Of a stretch of DNA of 64,000 nucleotides, positions 33,101 through 45,200 are shown in pieces. Position 1 is the first letter of the stretch. The number at the start of each line of letters is the position of its first letter. Location of the stretch: assembly GCF_964204645.1 (NCBI RefSeq), contig NC_134030.1:2457855-2521854 (forward strand), in the 5' to 3' direction. The translations under genes and the position numbers were made by a program. The DNA is from Tubulanus polymorphus. Taxonomy: Eukaryota > Nemertea > Palaeonemertea > Tubulaniformes > Tubulanidae. The notes under the pieces are model-generated. The model did not search any database, was not told the DNA's origin, and worked only from the letters and a program-made list of their open reading frames with translations.

Positions 33101-36100
33101 GTCTCAACGCTACCGAGTTCCCTGATTCTCAACTCGTTGAAATATTTACAGCGGTCTCAACGCTATCGAGTTCCCTGATTCTCAACTCGGTGAAATATTT
33201 ACAGCAGTCCCAACTCTACCGAGTTCCCTGGTTCTCAACTCGGTGAGATATTTACAGCGGTCTCAACGCTACCGAGTTCCCTGATTCTCAACTCGGTGAA
33301 ATATTTACAGCGGTCTCAACGCTATCGAGTTCCCTGATTCTCAACTCGTTGAAATATTTACAGCGGTCTCAACGCTATCGAGTTCCCTGATTCTCAACTC
33401 GTTGAAATATTTACAGCAGTCTCAACGCTATCGAGTTCCCTGATTCTCAACTCGTTGAAATATTTACAGCGGTCTCAACGCTATCGAGTTCCCTGATTCT
33501 CAACTCGTTGAAATATTTACAGCGGTCTCAACGCTATCGAGTTCCCTGATTCTCAACTCGTTGAAATATTTACAGCGGTCTCAACGCTATCGAGTTCCCT
33601 GATTCTCAACTCGTTGAAATATTTACAGCAGTCTCAACGCTATCGAGTTCCCTGATTCTCAACTCGGTGAAATATTTACAGCAGTCTCAACGCTACAGAG
33701 TTCCCTGATTCTCAACTCGTTGAAATATTTACAGCGGTCTCAACGCTATCGAGTTCCCTGATTCTCAACTCGTTGAAATATTTACAGCAGTCTCAACGCT
33801 ATCGAGTTCCCTGATTCTCAACTCGTTGAAATATTTACAGCGGTCTCAACACGCTATCGAGTTCCCTGGTTCTCAACTCGGTGAAATATTTACAGCAGTC
33901 TCAACTCTACCGAGTTCCCTGGTTCTCAACTCGTTGAAATATTTACAGCAGTCCCAACGCTACCGAGTTCCCTGGTTCTCAACTCGGTGAAATATTAAAA
34001 GCAGTCCCAAAGGTACAGAGTTCCCTGATTCTCAACTCGTTGAAATATTTACAGCGGTCTCAACGCGCTACCGAGTTCCCTGATTCTCAACTCGGTGAAA
34101 TATTTACAGCAGTCTCAATTCTACTGAGTTCCCTGGTTCTCAATTCGGTGGAATATTTACAGCAGTCTCAACGCTACCGAGTTCCCTGATTCTTAACTCG
34201 GTGAAATATTTACAGCAGTCTCAACTCTACCGAGTTCCCTGATTCTCAACTCGGTGAAATATTTACAACAGTCTCAACGCTATCGAGTTCCCTGGTTCTC
34301 AACCCGGTAAAATATTAAAGCAGTCCCAAAGGTACAGAGTTCCCTGGTTCTCAACCCGGTGAAATATTAAAAGCAGTCCCAAAGGTTCAGAGTAAGGTGG
34401 TATCATCTATAACATTGATAGAAATCATTATTCTGATTTCCATTTATTTAAAAAGAAATTCTACAAAGCTGTTTATCACCATATTACAATGTTATATATA
34501 TATATGCATCATCGTGTCCACGTACATCTAAAATTCGGTCTTTTTAAGAAATGAATGATAATAATTCTTCCCTCCGCGATTTTAATCCTCCGAAAGATTA
34601 GCAATTTGAATACGGTTTCAATTACGAAACATATGTTACGTATAAAAGTATGGACTTAATATCAGTTGAATGAGGAACATTAATTAGTTCCTGAAATGAT
34701 TGAATATTTTTGAAAATTATTCTAAAAATTAACGAACTTCTATTTTCGAGAGCGTGTGTCGAAAATTGACCACATGTTTTTATATCGCTCTCATGTCGCA
34801 TTGTACCGTATTTGTGAAATGAATTTTACAAAACTAAAAACCAGAGATTCACGCAGTTTGAATGTTTTGTCAAAATCCATCAAATAACCGGTGAAATATG
34901 ATAAACAAGTATCAGAAATAGGAAGAAAAAAATACCCAACGATGTAGGACAAAATACCCTAATAAAATGGCGGCTGTCAACCGTAAAATGGTTTATTGAG
35001 ATTAACTGGGTACAAGGCCTCGTTTAGACATTTAGATAATTACGGTTGATAAAACAGTATATCCGCGTTGAAGCGATGTAGAGAGAATCCCACAATAATA
35101 ACGAAAAACTGTCCGAAAATGTAACTGAAGCTAGAGTTTATTCAACGTTTCTACTATATCCCAATAGTAATCTTCATTATTGTGGGATTCTGTCTGCATT
35201 TAGATAATGATTGTGGGAGATTAGAAAAATTCAAATTGACATAGAATTTTGTGGTTTAATTGCAGACGGCCTTGTTGTATCTGATTGGTACTTGTGTCTA
35301 CGATATTCTGCTACAAAACAACGCATCGCAGTCGCAGGAATGGATAGTGTTTCTTTCGCAAGGAATCGGTGTCGGAATGTCGGCAGTATTTTGTCTGCTT
35401 ATAGTCTGGTTGACAGAGCAGTTCCTTCTTATGACGCTCTGCGCAATTCTCGTTTTAAACGGAGTGGCGACGATCGTCTGTGGCGTCAGCACGAATTTCA
35501 TCCTGACCAATGTCTGGTTAGCGATAGGTGGCGTAGCAGTCGGATCGGGAGAGGTGGGTACGTACCTTTTATTAGAATCAAATTAATCGCATGTTTGTGA
35601 TTTTTGATTTGAATTAAAAACAAATTTTTTCTTTGAATATCAATGGCCATGTCGATAATAGTAACACAGGGCACAATTCCAAGTGTGTCAAGATTTGACT
35701 CAACTCTGAAAATGAACTAATTTCTTCAATCTCATTCTATTGTGCTCTTTACAACTTTATGTGTCTTTCTACCTTCTTGTATGATTTGATACGAATAATA
35801 GAAAAGAATAGAATAAATTTCAACTCTGAGTTAATTCTAACTCACAACTGACTGTGGAACTGGATCCTGAGTTCAGAGTTCAAACTCACAACTGTGGAAC
35901 TGCGTACTCCTGTGTTCTGTGTTGAGAGTTAACTCTAACTCACAACTGTATAACTTGATCCTGGGTTCAGAGTTAACTCTAACTCGCAACTGTGGAACTG
36001 GATCCTGAGTTCAGAGTTAACTCTAACTCGCAACTGTGGAACTGGATCCTGAGTTCAGAGTTAACTCTAACTCACAACTGTTGAACTGGATCCTGAGTTC

Positions 36101-37245
36101 AGAGTTAACTATAACTCACAACTTTAGAACTGAATCCTGAGTTCAGAGTTAACTCACAACTGTGGAACTGGATCTTGACTATTGCTTGGTTTATTATCGT
36201 TTCAGTAAATGCGTTGGTTTGTGTCAGCATCTACGAGGAAAAAAGTGCGCCTATGTTGCAGTTATTGACACTGGCGACAGGTGTCGCCAATATCGGGGGA
36301 CCCGCGTTTATTGCGCCGTTTCTGTGTCCAGTCGCTTACGAAATCGTCAAAGATCGCAATAATATCGAAAACTCCACACAAAAATCTAGTCTCAAAACCA
36401 TCAATTCATCGATGTCAATCAGCGACGACGTTCATAATGATTTCACGGTCAGTAATCCAACAGTCCCTAACTTTATCTACCCGTTTTCGCTCTTTGCCGC
36501 CTGTTCGTTTCTCGGAGCCGTCGGGTTTTTGATCCTATTTATTTGGGAACGACGAACCGACGAGAATATATTCGACGTTGACGCCGAAAAACTGGAAACT
36601 CGACTGATACCCGAAACGAAACGTCGACAGAAGAAACCGAACGCCCGAATTTTGACTTTGATTTTATCGGGTTGTATGCAGTTTAACATCGGTGGAATTC
36701 AGAACGTTCTCGGTAATTTATTGACAACATACGTCGTGAATTTCGGGCACGATATAAACACGAAGGAAGCCGCTCATCTCGGAACCTTGGTGCAATTGAT
36801 GTTGATGTTGGCTCGATTTCTGAGCGTCCCGATTAGTTACAGATTCGGATCCTCGCCGCCGTTAGGTATCGGGATAGTATTATATCTGATCAGTAGTTTA
36901 CTGCTATCGTGCGACCCGACCAAGACGCAGTTACTGTACGCGGCCTTCCTCGGTCAAGGGTTCGGATCCGGTCCTATATCACCGGCAGTATTAGGCTGGT
37001 TACCGGAGAAATATGAGATATCGAAATGGATTCACACGCTGACGATTCTCCCATTCCTCGCGGGGCATTTCGCTATGGGTCCTTTAACAGCTAAATGCAT
37101 GCAGATGTTCGGTCGCTGGTCGCTAATGGTGATTTCTACGATACATGGGTTTTTATTGGTTGTCTGTTTTATCGTAATGAATCGGCTGTTGAGAAAAGAT
37201 CGTGAAAAATCAGATTCATCAATCAAGTCCAAACAAATTGAATAA
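30144..37245 (+). CDS. MFS transporter, MFSD4/NaGLT1-like, copy C
   Basis: Exons 30144-30206, 35266-35557 and 36206-37245 give 464 aa, ending in SKQIE. A TAA replaces the Tyr codon that copies A and B read through, removing their last four residues. Splice sites and phases match the other copies. Exon 3 carries a few substitutions (for example LMLMLARF for LMSMLARF, and ISPAVLGWL for ILPAVLGWL). Intron 1 is the longest of the array (5.06 kb) because of a ~35-unit minisatellite. It also carries the MITE (30255-30389), the truncated exon 2 and the decayed exon 1, as in B, but lacks the 500-bp fold-back element. Twelve TM segments; substrate unknown. Confidence 0.8.
30255..30389. mobile_element. 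135-bp palindromic MITE in intron 1 of copy C
   Basis: Same element and site as 22735-22869, inherited through the B/C duplication. Confidence 0.75.
30834..30879 (+). pseudogene. Truncated exon 2 fragment (copy C intron)
   Basis: Counterpart of 23310-23355 with the same breakpoint after ATTCTGC. The acceptor TTTCAG is intact; there is no donor. Confidence 0.8.
32176..32238 (+). pseudogene. Decayed exon 1 copy in intron 1 of copy C
   Basis: Same donor-destroying deletion as 25152-25214 (ACG followed by GCAGATTTT), with Ala to Asp and Met to Lys changes. It is inherited from before the B/C duplication. Confidence 0.75.
32498..34389. repeat. ~53-bp hairpin minisatellite in intron 1 of copy C
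   Basis: About 35 units, the largest array in the window. The stretch at about 33300-33840 consists of nearly identical units of one variant (TATCGAG with CTCGTTG and ACAGCGGTC), a locally homogenised block. Two units near the right end carry AAAGGTACAGAG. Confidence 0.95.
35086..35189. mobile_element. 104-bp element with AATCCCACAATAA inverted ends, copy C
   Basis: Identical position and sequence to 26527-26630. Confidence 0.6.
35829..36175. repeat. Intron 2 minisatellite, copy C
   Basis: Same ~44-bp unit as copy B, with one unit fewer. It ends just before the acceptor at 36204-36205. Confidence 0.88.
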
Positions 37246-38218
37246 AGGTGGAAATAAAAAAATTGGGAAACTTATTTTCAACGTTTAGCTTTTTAACTTC
37301 GGAGGATTAGAAAAGATTATGAATTTTCATAGGGCCTTGTAAATAATAGAACAATAAAGGCGTTCTCCGGCACACCGGTGAAGGCTTGAATAAAACTGAG
37401 CTGTCCATCCGGGCAGAAATTGAGCTGTCCGTCGAACTTCGCTGAAAAAGCTGAAAAGCTGAAAAGAAAACGCTGAAATTTCAGGGAATTCCCTAAAAAC
37501 GGATCAAAGGATTAATTAGAAATATGTATCATTCATCGGATTAATACTGCTAGTATTCTATTAATAAAAGAATGAGTTGATTTGAGAAATAGATCAAAAA
37601 TTTGATCATAGTACGTTGCGACTACCACGACTTAAGATATTTTTTTAAGTTCTAAAGGTTCAAGATACGGACATTTTTGGCTCCATCTAACTCTGAATCG
37701 TCATCAACGATTGATACAAAAAGTATGTTTTGATGTGTAGCATGTTGCACAGGTTCGAGTCAGAACTCTTATCAGAGATAAATGCACTCAGTACTTACTC
37801 CCTTTGTCTCTCTCTGCCATCGAAATTGTATATTCTATATTGATTCATTTTCTATATTTTTATTTTAAAGTGCGCAGACCTTTTGTCAACTGTCTACACC
37901 ATCAAAATTGTATATTCTATATTGATTAATTTTCTATATTTTTAATTTTGAAGTGCGCACACCTCATTTGTGTAACGCGTTAGTGTGAATAGGGCTAAGG
38001 CACGGGAGTACGCGTACACTCTTGACACTTTAGGAGAATCAACACATAAAATCAAAACCAGGATATACAACTAAGATAATTGAAAACGGAATTTATCTTC
38101 ACTGTCTTTATAAATTCTTGATTCAATAAATTTCTTTTTCAAATCTTTTGAATTAAATATATGAAGCGTGTTTTGACCATAATACGCGAGCAGAGGCTGA
38201 ATAAACTTGTTATACAAA
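37246..38218. other. 3' flank of copy C
   Basis: Shortened version of the 21251-22623 spacer: the piece between the ATTTGATCA sites and AGTACGTTGCG is missing, and the AT-rich triple is reduced to two copies. No gene. Confidence 0.6.
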
Positions 38219-38281
38219 ATGCTGTGTAACTGTCCGAGAGTGATCGCTGCCTTTTCATTGTCGATGACGTATTTCAGTACG
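38219..38281 (+). pseudogene. Exon-1-only remnant of a fifth transporter copy
   Basis: Intact exon 1 (MLCNCPRVIAAFSLSMTYFST) with donor GTAGGAAG, but no exon 2 or 3 before the next exon 1 at 40240. Instead, a single minisatellite unit (about 38560-38610), a pyrimidine tract, intron sequence (38827-38910) and then 3'-flank sequence (about 38925-39750) follow. It could still act as an alternative first exon for copy D, but the layout reads as a gene deleted for exons 2 and 3. Confidence 0.72.
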
Positions 38282-38666
38282 GTAGGAAGAATATCAGATT
38301 TTACACATTTTTACCCAAAATGATTATTACCAATATGTAATAATAGATGAAATTGATAAACGTTGAATTTGAATTAAATTAATTTTCTAAGTCAGGGAAA
38401 ATTTTTTATGTTCAATAAAATCCACCTAGTCGTTATCAATTTGTCGGCACCACTCTCAAATGTTAGGTGAATTTACTGAAATTTAATTGTGAAAACCCTT
38501 CATTTTCCTTTATTCTCATGCTAGATTTAGTAAATTAATAAAATATTTACAGCAGTCCCAACACTAACTGAGTTCCCTGATTCTCAACTCGGTGAAATAT
38601 CTACAGCTGTCCCAACGCTACCCAGTAAGATTTTAACATAATCTATACGGGTGGATTAAGCGGGGG

Positions 38667-38826
38667 CTCTCTCTCTCCCTCTCCCTTTCTCTCTCCCTCC
38701 CCTCCCCCTCCCCTCCTCACCCTCCCCCTCCCCTCCTCCTCCCCCTCCCTCCATTTCTTCCACCCCTCCCCCTCCCTCTCTCCCTTCCCCCTCCTCATCC
38801 CCCTCCCTCTCTCCCCCTTTCTCTCC
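38667..38826. repeat. 160-bp homopyrimidine tract
   Basis: Almost pure CCCTCTC/CCCCTC on the plus strand. It lies between minisatellite remnant and intron-1 sequence of the deleted transporter copy, a possible recombination or replication-stall site. Confidence 0.88.
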
Positions 38827-40239
38827 ACGATTTTAATCCCCCGAAAGATTACCAATTTGAATACGGTTTCAATTTACGAAACATATGTTACGTGCGTATA
38901 AAAGTATGGAAGTGCGTATAAAAGATGACGTATCATCCAGCGAGCCGTATGATCATGGTTAATGTTTAGAAACTTCACCAGAGCCCGTCATATCATAAGC
39001 ATTTCGCGAAAACAGTTCTAGCAGGATTTCATTTCAATAGCATGAAAGGAAGTAATAATTAAAAATATAGCTGCAAAGCAGCGATAACGGGTTTTCTGAA
39101 TGCATGTGATCGAAAGGAAAAATTAATTACCGGGTATTCGATGGAAAAAATAAAATGAGATGATTCGGATATTATCGGAGCAATCATCTTTTTGGTTGAA
39201 TGTTCTAACCCCAGTATAGTCCCCCGTGATTTGGAAATTCTCGGAGCCCTCCTTTATTTACTTACTAAATGACGTCACAAATTGTTATTTCGCCGGTGCT
39301 TGTTGTCTAACAATTCAATTCAATTCTTTATTTACATTAACCTAATAAGTAATTTTAAGTTTCAAATAGGATGGAAAGTACATTCAGACAATCTGTTGGT
39401 TCAGAGAGACCGTTATTACAGTATCAATTTATACATTTCGTTTCGAAGCTGTCAGTTGCCGAATCTGAATGAAGATGAATTTTATTTGACGAAATCGGCG
39501 GAAAATATATAATGATAATAATAATCAACAGAATTTCAAGAGGGTTTTCGACGAAGGTCAGAAAACCCTAATAATTAGTTATCCAATACAGATAGATGTG
39601 AAAATCAAGATTCATAGAAGATTGATTAGAACATTCATCGGATTGATAATACTTCTTGTATTCGATTAATAAAGTTGTGACCAGTTGAAATGAAATAGAT
39701 CAAAAATTTAATCATAGTACGTTGAGGTTATACCACGACTTAAGATATGTTTAAGTTCAAAAGGTTCAAGATACGCACATTTTTGTCACTGTCTAAACCT
39801 GAATCGCGATCAACAATTGAAATGAAAATTATCATGTTTTGATGTTTAGCATGTTGCACCTGTTCGCAATAAGTACTCTCATCTGAGATAAGTGCACTCA
39901 GTACTACTCCCTTAGTCACTCTCTACCATCGAAATTGTATATTGTATATTGATTCATTTCAATACCGCATACCACATTCGTGTATCGCTATGGCGTGAAG
40001 GTCTAAGTCACGGAAATACGCGTGAAACAGCCTGGTACACTCGTGACACTTGGAGAATCAGCATATAAAATCAAAACCGGGATGCAGTTAAAAGATTGAA
40101 AACGGAATTTATCTATCCCCTGTCTTTTGAAATTCTTGATTTAATAAATTTCGTTTTCAAATCTTTTGAATTAAATATATAAAGCGTGTTTTGACCATAA
40201 TACGCGAGCAGAGGCTGAATAAACTTGTTGTTATACAAA

Positions 40240-42266
40240 ATGCTGTGTAACTGTCCGAGAGTGATCGCTGCCTTTTCATTGTCGATGACGTGTTTCAGTA
40301 CGGTAGGAAAATACCAGATTTTACACATTTTTATCCAAATTAATAATTATTATAAGTTGTAATGATAGAAAAAAGTTGACGAACGTTGAATTAATATCAA
40401 ATTGATTTTTAAGTCAGGAAATATTTCGTGTACAATAGACTACACGTTAGTCGTAATCCATTTGTCGGTACCACTCTCAAATCGGAGGTAAATTTACTGA
40501 AATTCATTTGAAAAACCCTTCATTTTTCTTTATTCTCAAATTAGATGTAGCTAATTAGCAAAATATTTACAGCTGTCCCAACGCTACCGAGTAACATAGT
40601 TAATCATAAACTTTACGGGTGGATTTAGAGGGGGCTCATGGAGCCTGGATCCCTCAATTCTTTGCCAAGATAACATGCTCAGTAAATGGTCAATACTTTC
40701 ACAATCTTCTTGGGGAGCTACTGAAGATTAGGAGTATTCGAATTGACATGGAAGTGGTTTAATTTCAGACGGCCTTGTTTTATCTGATTGGTACTTGTGT
40801 CTACGATATTCTGCTACAAAACAACGCATCGCAGTCGCAGGAATGGATAGTGTTTCTCTCGCAAGGAATCGGTGTCGGAATGTCGGCAGTATTTTGTCTG
40901 CTTATAGTCTGGTTGACAGAACAGTTCCTTCTTATGACGCTCTGCGCAATTCTCGTTTTAAACGGAGTGGCGACGATCGTCTGTGGCGTCAGTACGAATT
41001 TCATTCTGACCAATGTCTGGTTAGCGATAGGTGGCGTAGCGGTCGGATCGGCACAGCTAGGTACCTTTATCTATAATCAAATTAAACGCATATTTTGTGA
41101 GACAACTTTAATTTACAACTGTGGAACTGGATCCTGAGTTCACAGAGTTAATTGTAACACACAACTGTGGAACTGGATCTCCTTGTGTTCAGAATTAACT
41201 TACAAACTGGATCCTGACTATTGCCTGGTTTATTATCGTTTCAGTAAATACGTTGGTTTGTGTCAGCATCTACGAGGAAAAAAGTGCACCGATGTTGCAG
41301 TTAATGAACCTAGCGACATGTGTCGCCTGTATCGGGGGACCCGCGTTTATTGCGCCGTTTCTGTCTCCAGTCGCTTACGAAATCGTCAAAGATCGCAATA
41401 ATATCGAAAACTCCACGCAAAAATCTAATTCTAGTCTAAAAACCATCAATTCATCGATGTCAATCAGCGACGACGTCGATAATAATTTCACGGTCAGTAA
41501 TCCAACAGTCACTAACTATATCTACCCGTTTTCGCTCTTTGCCGCCTGTTCGTTTCTCGGAGCCGTTGGGTTTCTGATCCTATCTATTTGGGAACGACGA
41601 ACCGACGAGAATATATTCGACGTTGACGCCGAAAAAGTGGAAACTCGACTGATACCCGAAACGAAACGTCGACAGAAGAAACCGAACGCCCGAATTTTGA
41701 CTTTGATTTTATCGGGTTGTATGCAGTTTAACATCGGTGGAATTCAGAACGTTCTCGGTAATTTATTGACAACATACGTCGTGAATTTCGGGCACGATAT
41801 AAACACGAAGGAAGCCGCTCATCTCGGCACCTTGGTGCAATTGATGTTGATGTTGGCTCGATTTCTGAGCGTCCCGATTAGTTACAGATTCGGATCCTCG
41901 CCGCCGTTAGGTATCGGGATAGTATTATATCTGATCAGTAGTTTACTGCTATCGTGCGACACGACCAAGACGCAGTTACTGTACGCGGCCTTCCTCGGTC
42001 AAGGGTTCGGATCCGGTCCTATATTACCGGCAGTATTAGGCTGGTTACCGGAGAAATATGAGATATCGAAATGGATTCACACGCTGACGATTCTCCCAGT
42101 CCTTGCGGGGCATTTCGCTATGGGTCCTTTAACAGCTAAATGCATGCAGACGTTCGGTCGCTGGTCGCTAATGGTGATTTCTACGATACATGGGTTTTTA
42201 TTGGTTGTCTGTTTTATCGTAATGAATCGGCTGTTGAGAAAAGATCGTGAAAAATCAGATTCATAA
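40240..42266 (+). CDS. MFS transporter, MFSD4/NaGLT1-like, copy D
   Basis: Exons 40240-40302, 40769-41060 and 41245-42266 give 458 aa. Phases and acceptors match the others. The exon 2 donor context is CTAG|GTACCT, and a C-to-A change makes TAA where copies A and B read Ser (TCA), removing the last 12 residues. Introns are much shorter (466 and 184 bp) because both minisatellites are nearly absent. Residues GSAQL replace GSGEL or GSGEV at the exon 2 end, and NLATCVACIGG replaces TLATGVANIGG in exon 3. Twelve TM segments are kept, so it looks functional. Most compact and last gene of the array. Confidence 0.82.
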
Positions 42267-45200
42267 ATCAATTCCAAACAAATTGGATATAGGTGGAAAT
42301 AAAAAAATTGGGAAACTTATTTTTAACTTTAAGCTTTTTAACTTAGGAAGATAAGATATGATTATGAATTTTTAGGGCCTTGCAAATAATAGAACTATTA
42401 TCAAGGGCGCTCTCCAGAAACAGGGGAAGACTTGAACAGAACTGAGCTGTCCATCTGAGCGTTCTACACAATAGAAACAATAGAAAAAAGACGACTGTCC
42501 GACATCGCGTGGATTCATCAGGTTCGAATCCCAAGAAACAGAGCGCGCGCGTCAGTGATAAAAATGCCATATCATCCCGATAGACGACGCTGTGAGATTT
42601 GCGCCGACGGTATGATGACGTATCAGGCAGCGAGTCATATCATTGGTCGATGTCAGAGCCCGTTATATCATTAGCATTTCAGGAAACAGTTCTTCCAGGA
42701 TTTCATTTCTAAAAGCATGAAAAGAAGTAATACTTAAGATAATTAGTTATTGAATACAGATAGATGTTGAAAAATCGAGATTCAGAAAGGATTAATTAGA
42801 AACGTTTATCATTCGTCGGATAAATACATAAAAAGGTAGGATATCGATTTCTGTTCACAGCCCAATAACTCGCTCCACGTCCAAACTATCATTTCATACC
42901 TGGAAATACTATTTGTTTTGAGTATGATTAGTAATCGATTAACCAGAATATTGCGATCAAGATTGTTAAAGTTAGATTTTCAAGTTTCACTAAGAATATT
43001 CGGAACATTGACTCTTTAATAAGGGCAATTTATATTAAACTAAATATTGAAACTTAATTCTAATTTACCCAACCAAATACAATGCCTATTTTGGTAATCT
43101 ACTATTTTAGGTGATTCGAATCCTTTTTCTCCCACGCCCAAGACCCCTAAAAGTGCTTGATATTGACATGAAGATTGCGTTTCTAATGTCACTACTGTTT
43201 TGTGCACCTTATCAACATAAAATATGTCAACGCCCAAGACGGTTACTGGGGAAAATATCGAATTCTATCTAAAATACAAATAAACAATTATCAAAATAGA
43301 ATAAACATGAAACTAAAAATCTAGTATCTTAAATCATTTCTTATATTCTCAAAGAAATTATGAAATACGAAACGTAGAGTGTTTGGTGACAACGGGTGGG
43401 TGTGTGTAGTTCTATAACAGTTGAAATGGAGGCGAACAAAATGGCGGCTGTCCTCGGTATATGTATATGTATGTGTACTGTCTAGTTTACCGATCCTGAA
43501 TCCGTTACTTTTTACAAATCGATGAAAATCTAATCATTCTCGGGAACCAATACAAATTCGCGAATTTGCGTTGGCGAAATTGTCTTTGTTAGAAAATTCA
43601 GTTTGTTTGAATAAGAAAGTATACTGAAATTGCCTATGGGTGTTATCGCGCTGGTTGTATGTGGAAACATACGGCAAAATGAGGGCATAATGATTGCAGT
43701 TTCGTGTGTAATTTTCTCGGCAATTTTCCTCAATTATCAGCGATGAAAATGAAATCGTTATCCATTCAACAATTCGCGACTAACTTCACGCGGTGTCCAG
43801 AACTATGATATATACTGCAGGGTAATATCGATTTGTTCGCATAAATTATTCAAATATTTCGAATTTGTGCATCTGAAAATTTGCCATATAACATAAAACG
43901 GTGTCCGGTTGTAGTTGGTGTGAGAATGGACAACACCGAATGTTTAATAAGTAAATACTGTAACAGGCTGCAAATGTACTACTCATCATAAAGGCTAGTT
44001 CTAAATAGAAATCAGTTTTACTTTCATTCAGTGCGTTTGAAATAATCGTCTTTCAGTAACAAAATCCAAATTCAGTTAATACGTTAATCCAAAATCCAAA
44101 AACTTCAATAAAAAAACTCCATAAAATACTCCATAGATCGCTATATCCTTCATTTTGTAAGGCAAGCCACATCTTCAAACAATTCAAATAGTTTGTTTAT
44201 TATGTATTTTCTACGTCTGTGCCCATTTACGGAGTAATAAACTAAACCGAAAACTAAACTGAAACTAATCTTCTCTATGCGGAAACGATGTATGTGTCGT
44301 TGAAAAAATAAGGTCTACAAAACTAATTTAACCTAAAGAATCAGATTTAGATCACAATATCCGTGATAAAACTAATTGATAGCTAAAACGTTTATCCAAA
44401 AAAAATGGCCGAAGAAGGGTGATAGTAACCACCCGAATTAATTTTTGTAGATAAACTTTTAAGCTATTGATTGTGGGATTCGAATTTAAGGTTTAGAGAG
44501 ATTACGGGTAGAGCCTTCGTTCTAGTTGGTTACAAATCAATAGGACACTTAATCGTATCTAAGATGGTTTAATGCGTTTTTGACATATCTGACATTTCTA
44601 AAGATTTGCGATGATAATGGGGACAATGCAGAACAGAAAAGGACGAAAAATTCTACGGTAAAAATGCGATTAGCAAAACGATTCGCTATGTATTTCACAG
44701 TAATTCTGATGCTGTGTGACGTTAGTTTCTGGTCGAGTACCTGGCGCTGCGCCTGACAGTAATAAAATCACTCTCATTCGCAAACATGATCACGTCATTA
44801 ATTAAATGTTTGCCTTCGTTTCGAATCGGCCGCGGAGCGATTGTCATCTGACTCATTCTTACCTTCGAGCGACCGTGGAGTAATAATCATCTGTCAAATG
44901 ATCGGGAAACTGAATTCACAGAGGCAAACTCGCCGCTCCAAATATCCATTGTCAGGTTTCAGGTTTTAATTCAGATTAGAAAAAGAAACATTCATATTTT
45001 ACGGTTTATAATCATTAGACCTAGAATTGATTTTCAAATATTCTATAATCTTTGGAATGAACTGAAACCGCGGTTGTAGACATTGAGCAGATTCTGGAAT
45101 ATCACGATATCTTCGCGAAAACGAAACATAAATACTTAAGAATGGACTGAGATAATTTGATTGAATTGAGAATTGAATAAAGGGAACTACGCAAATATTT

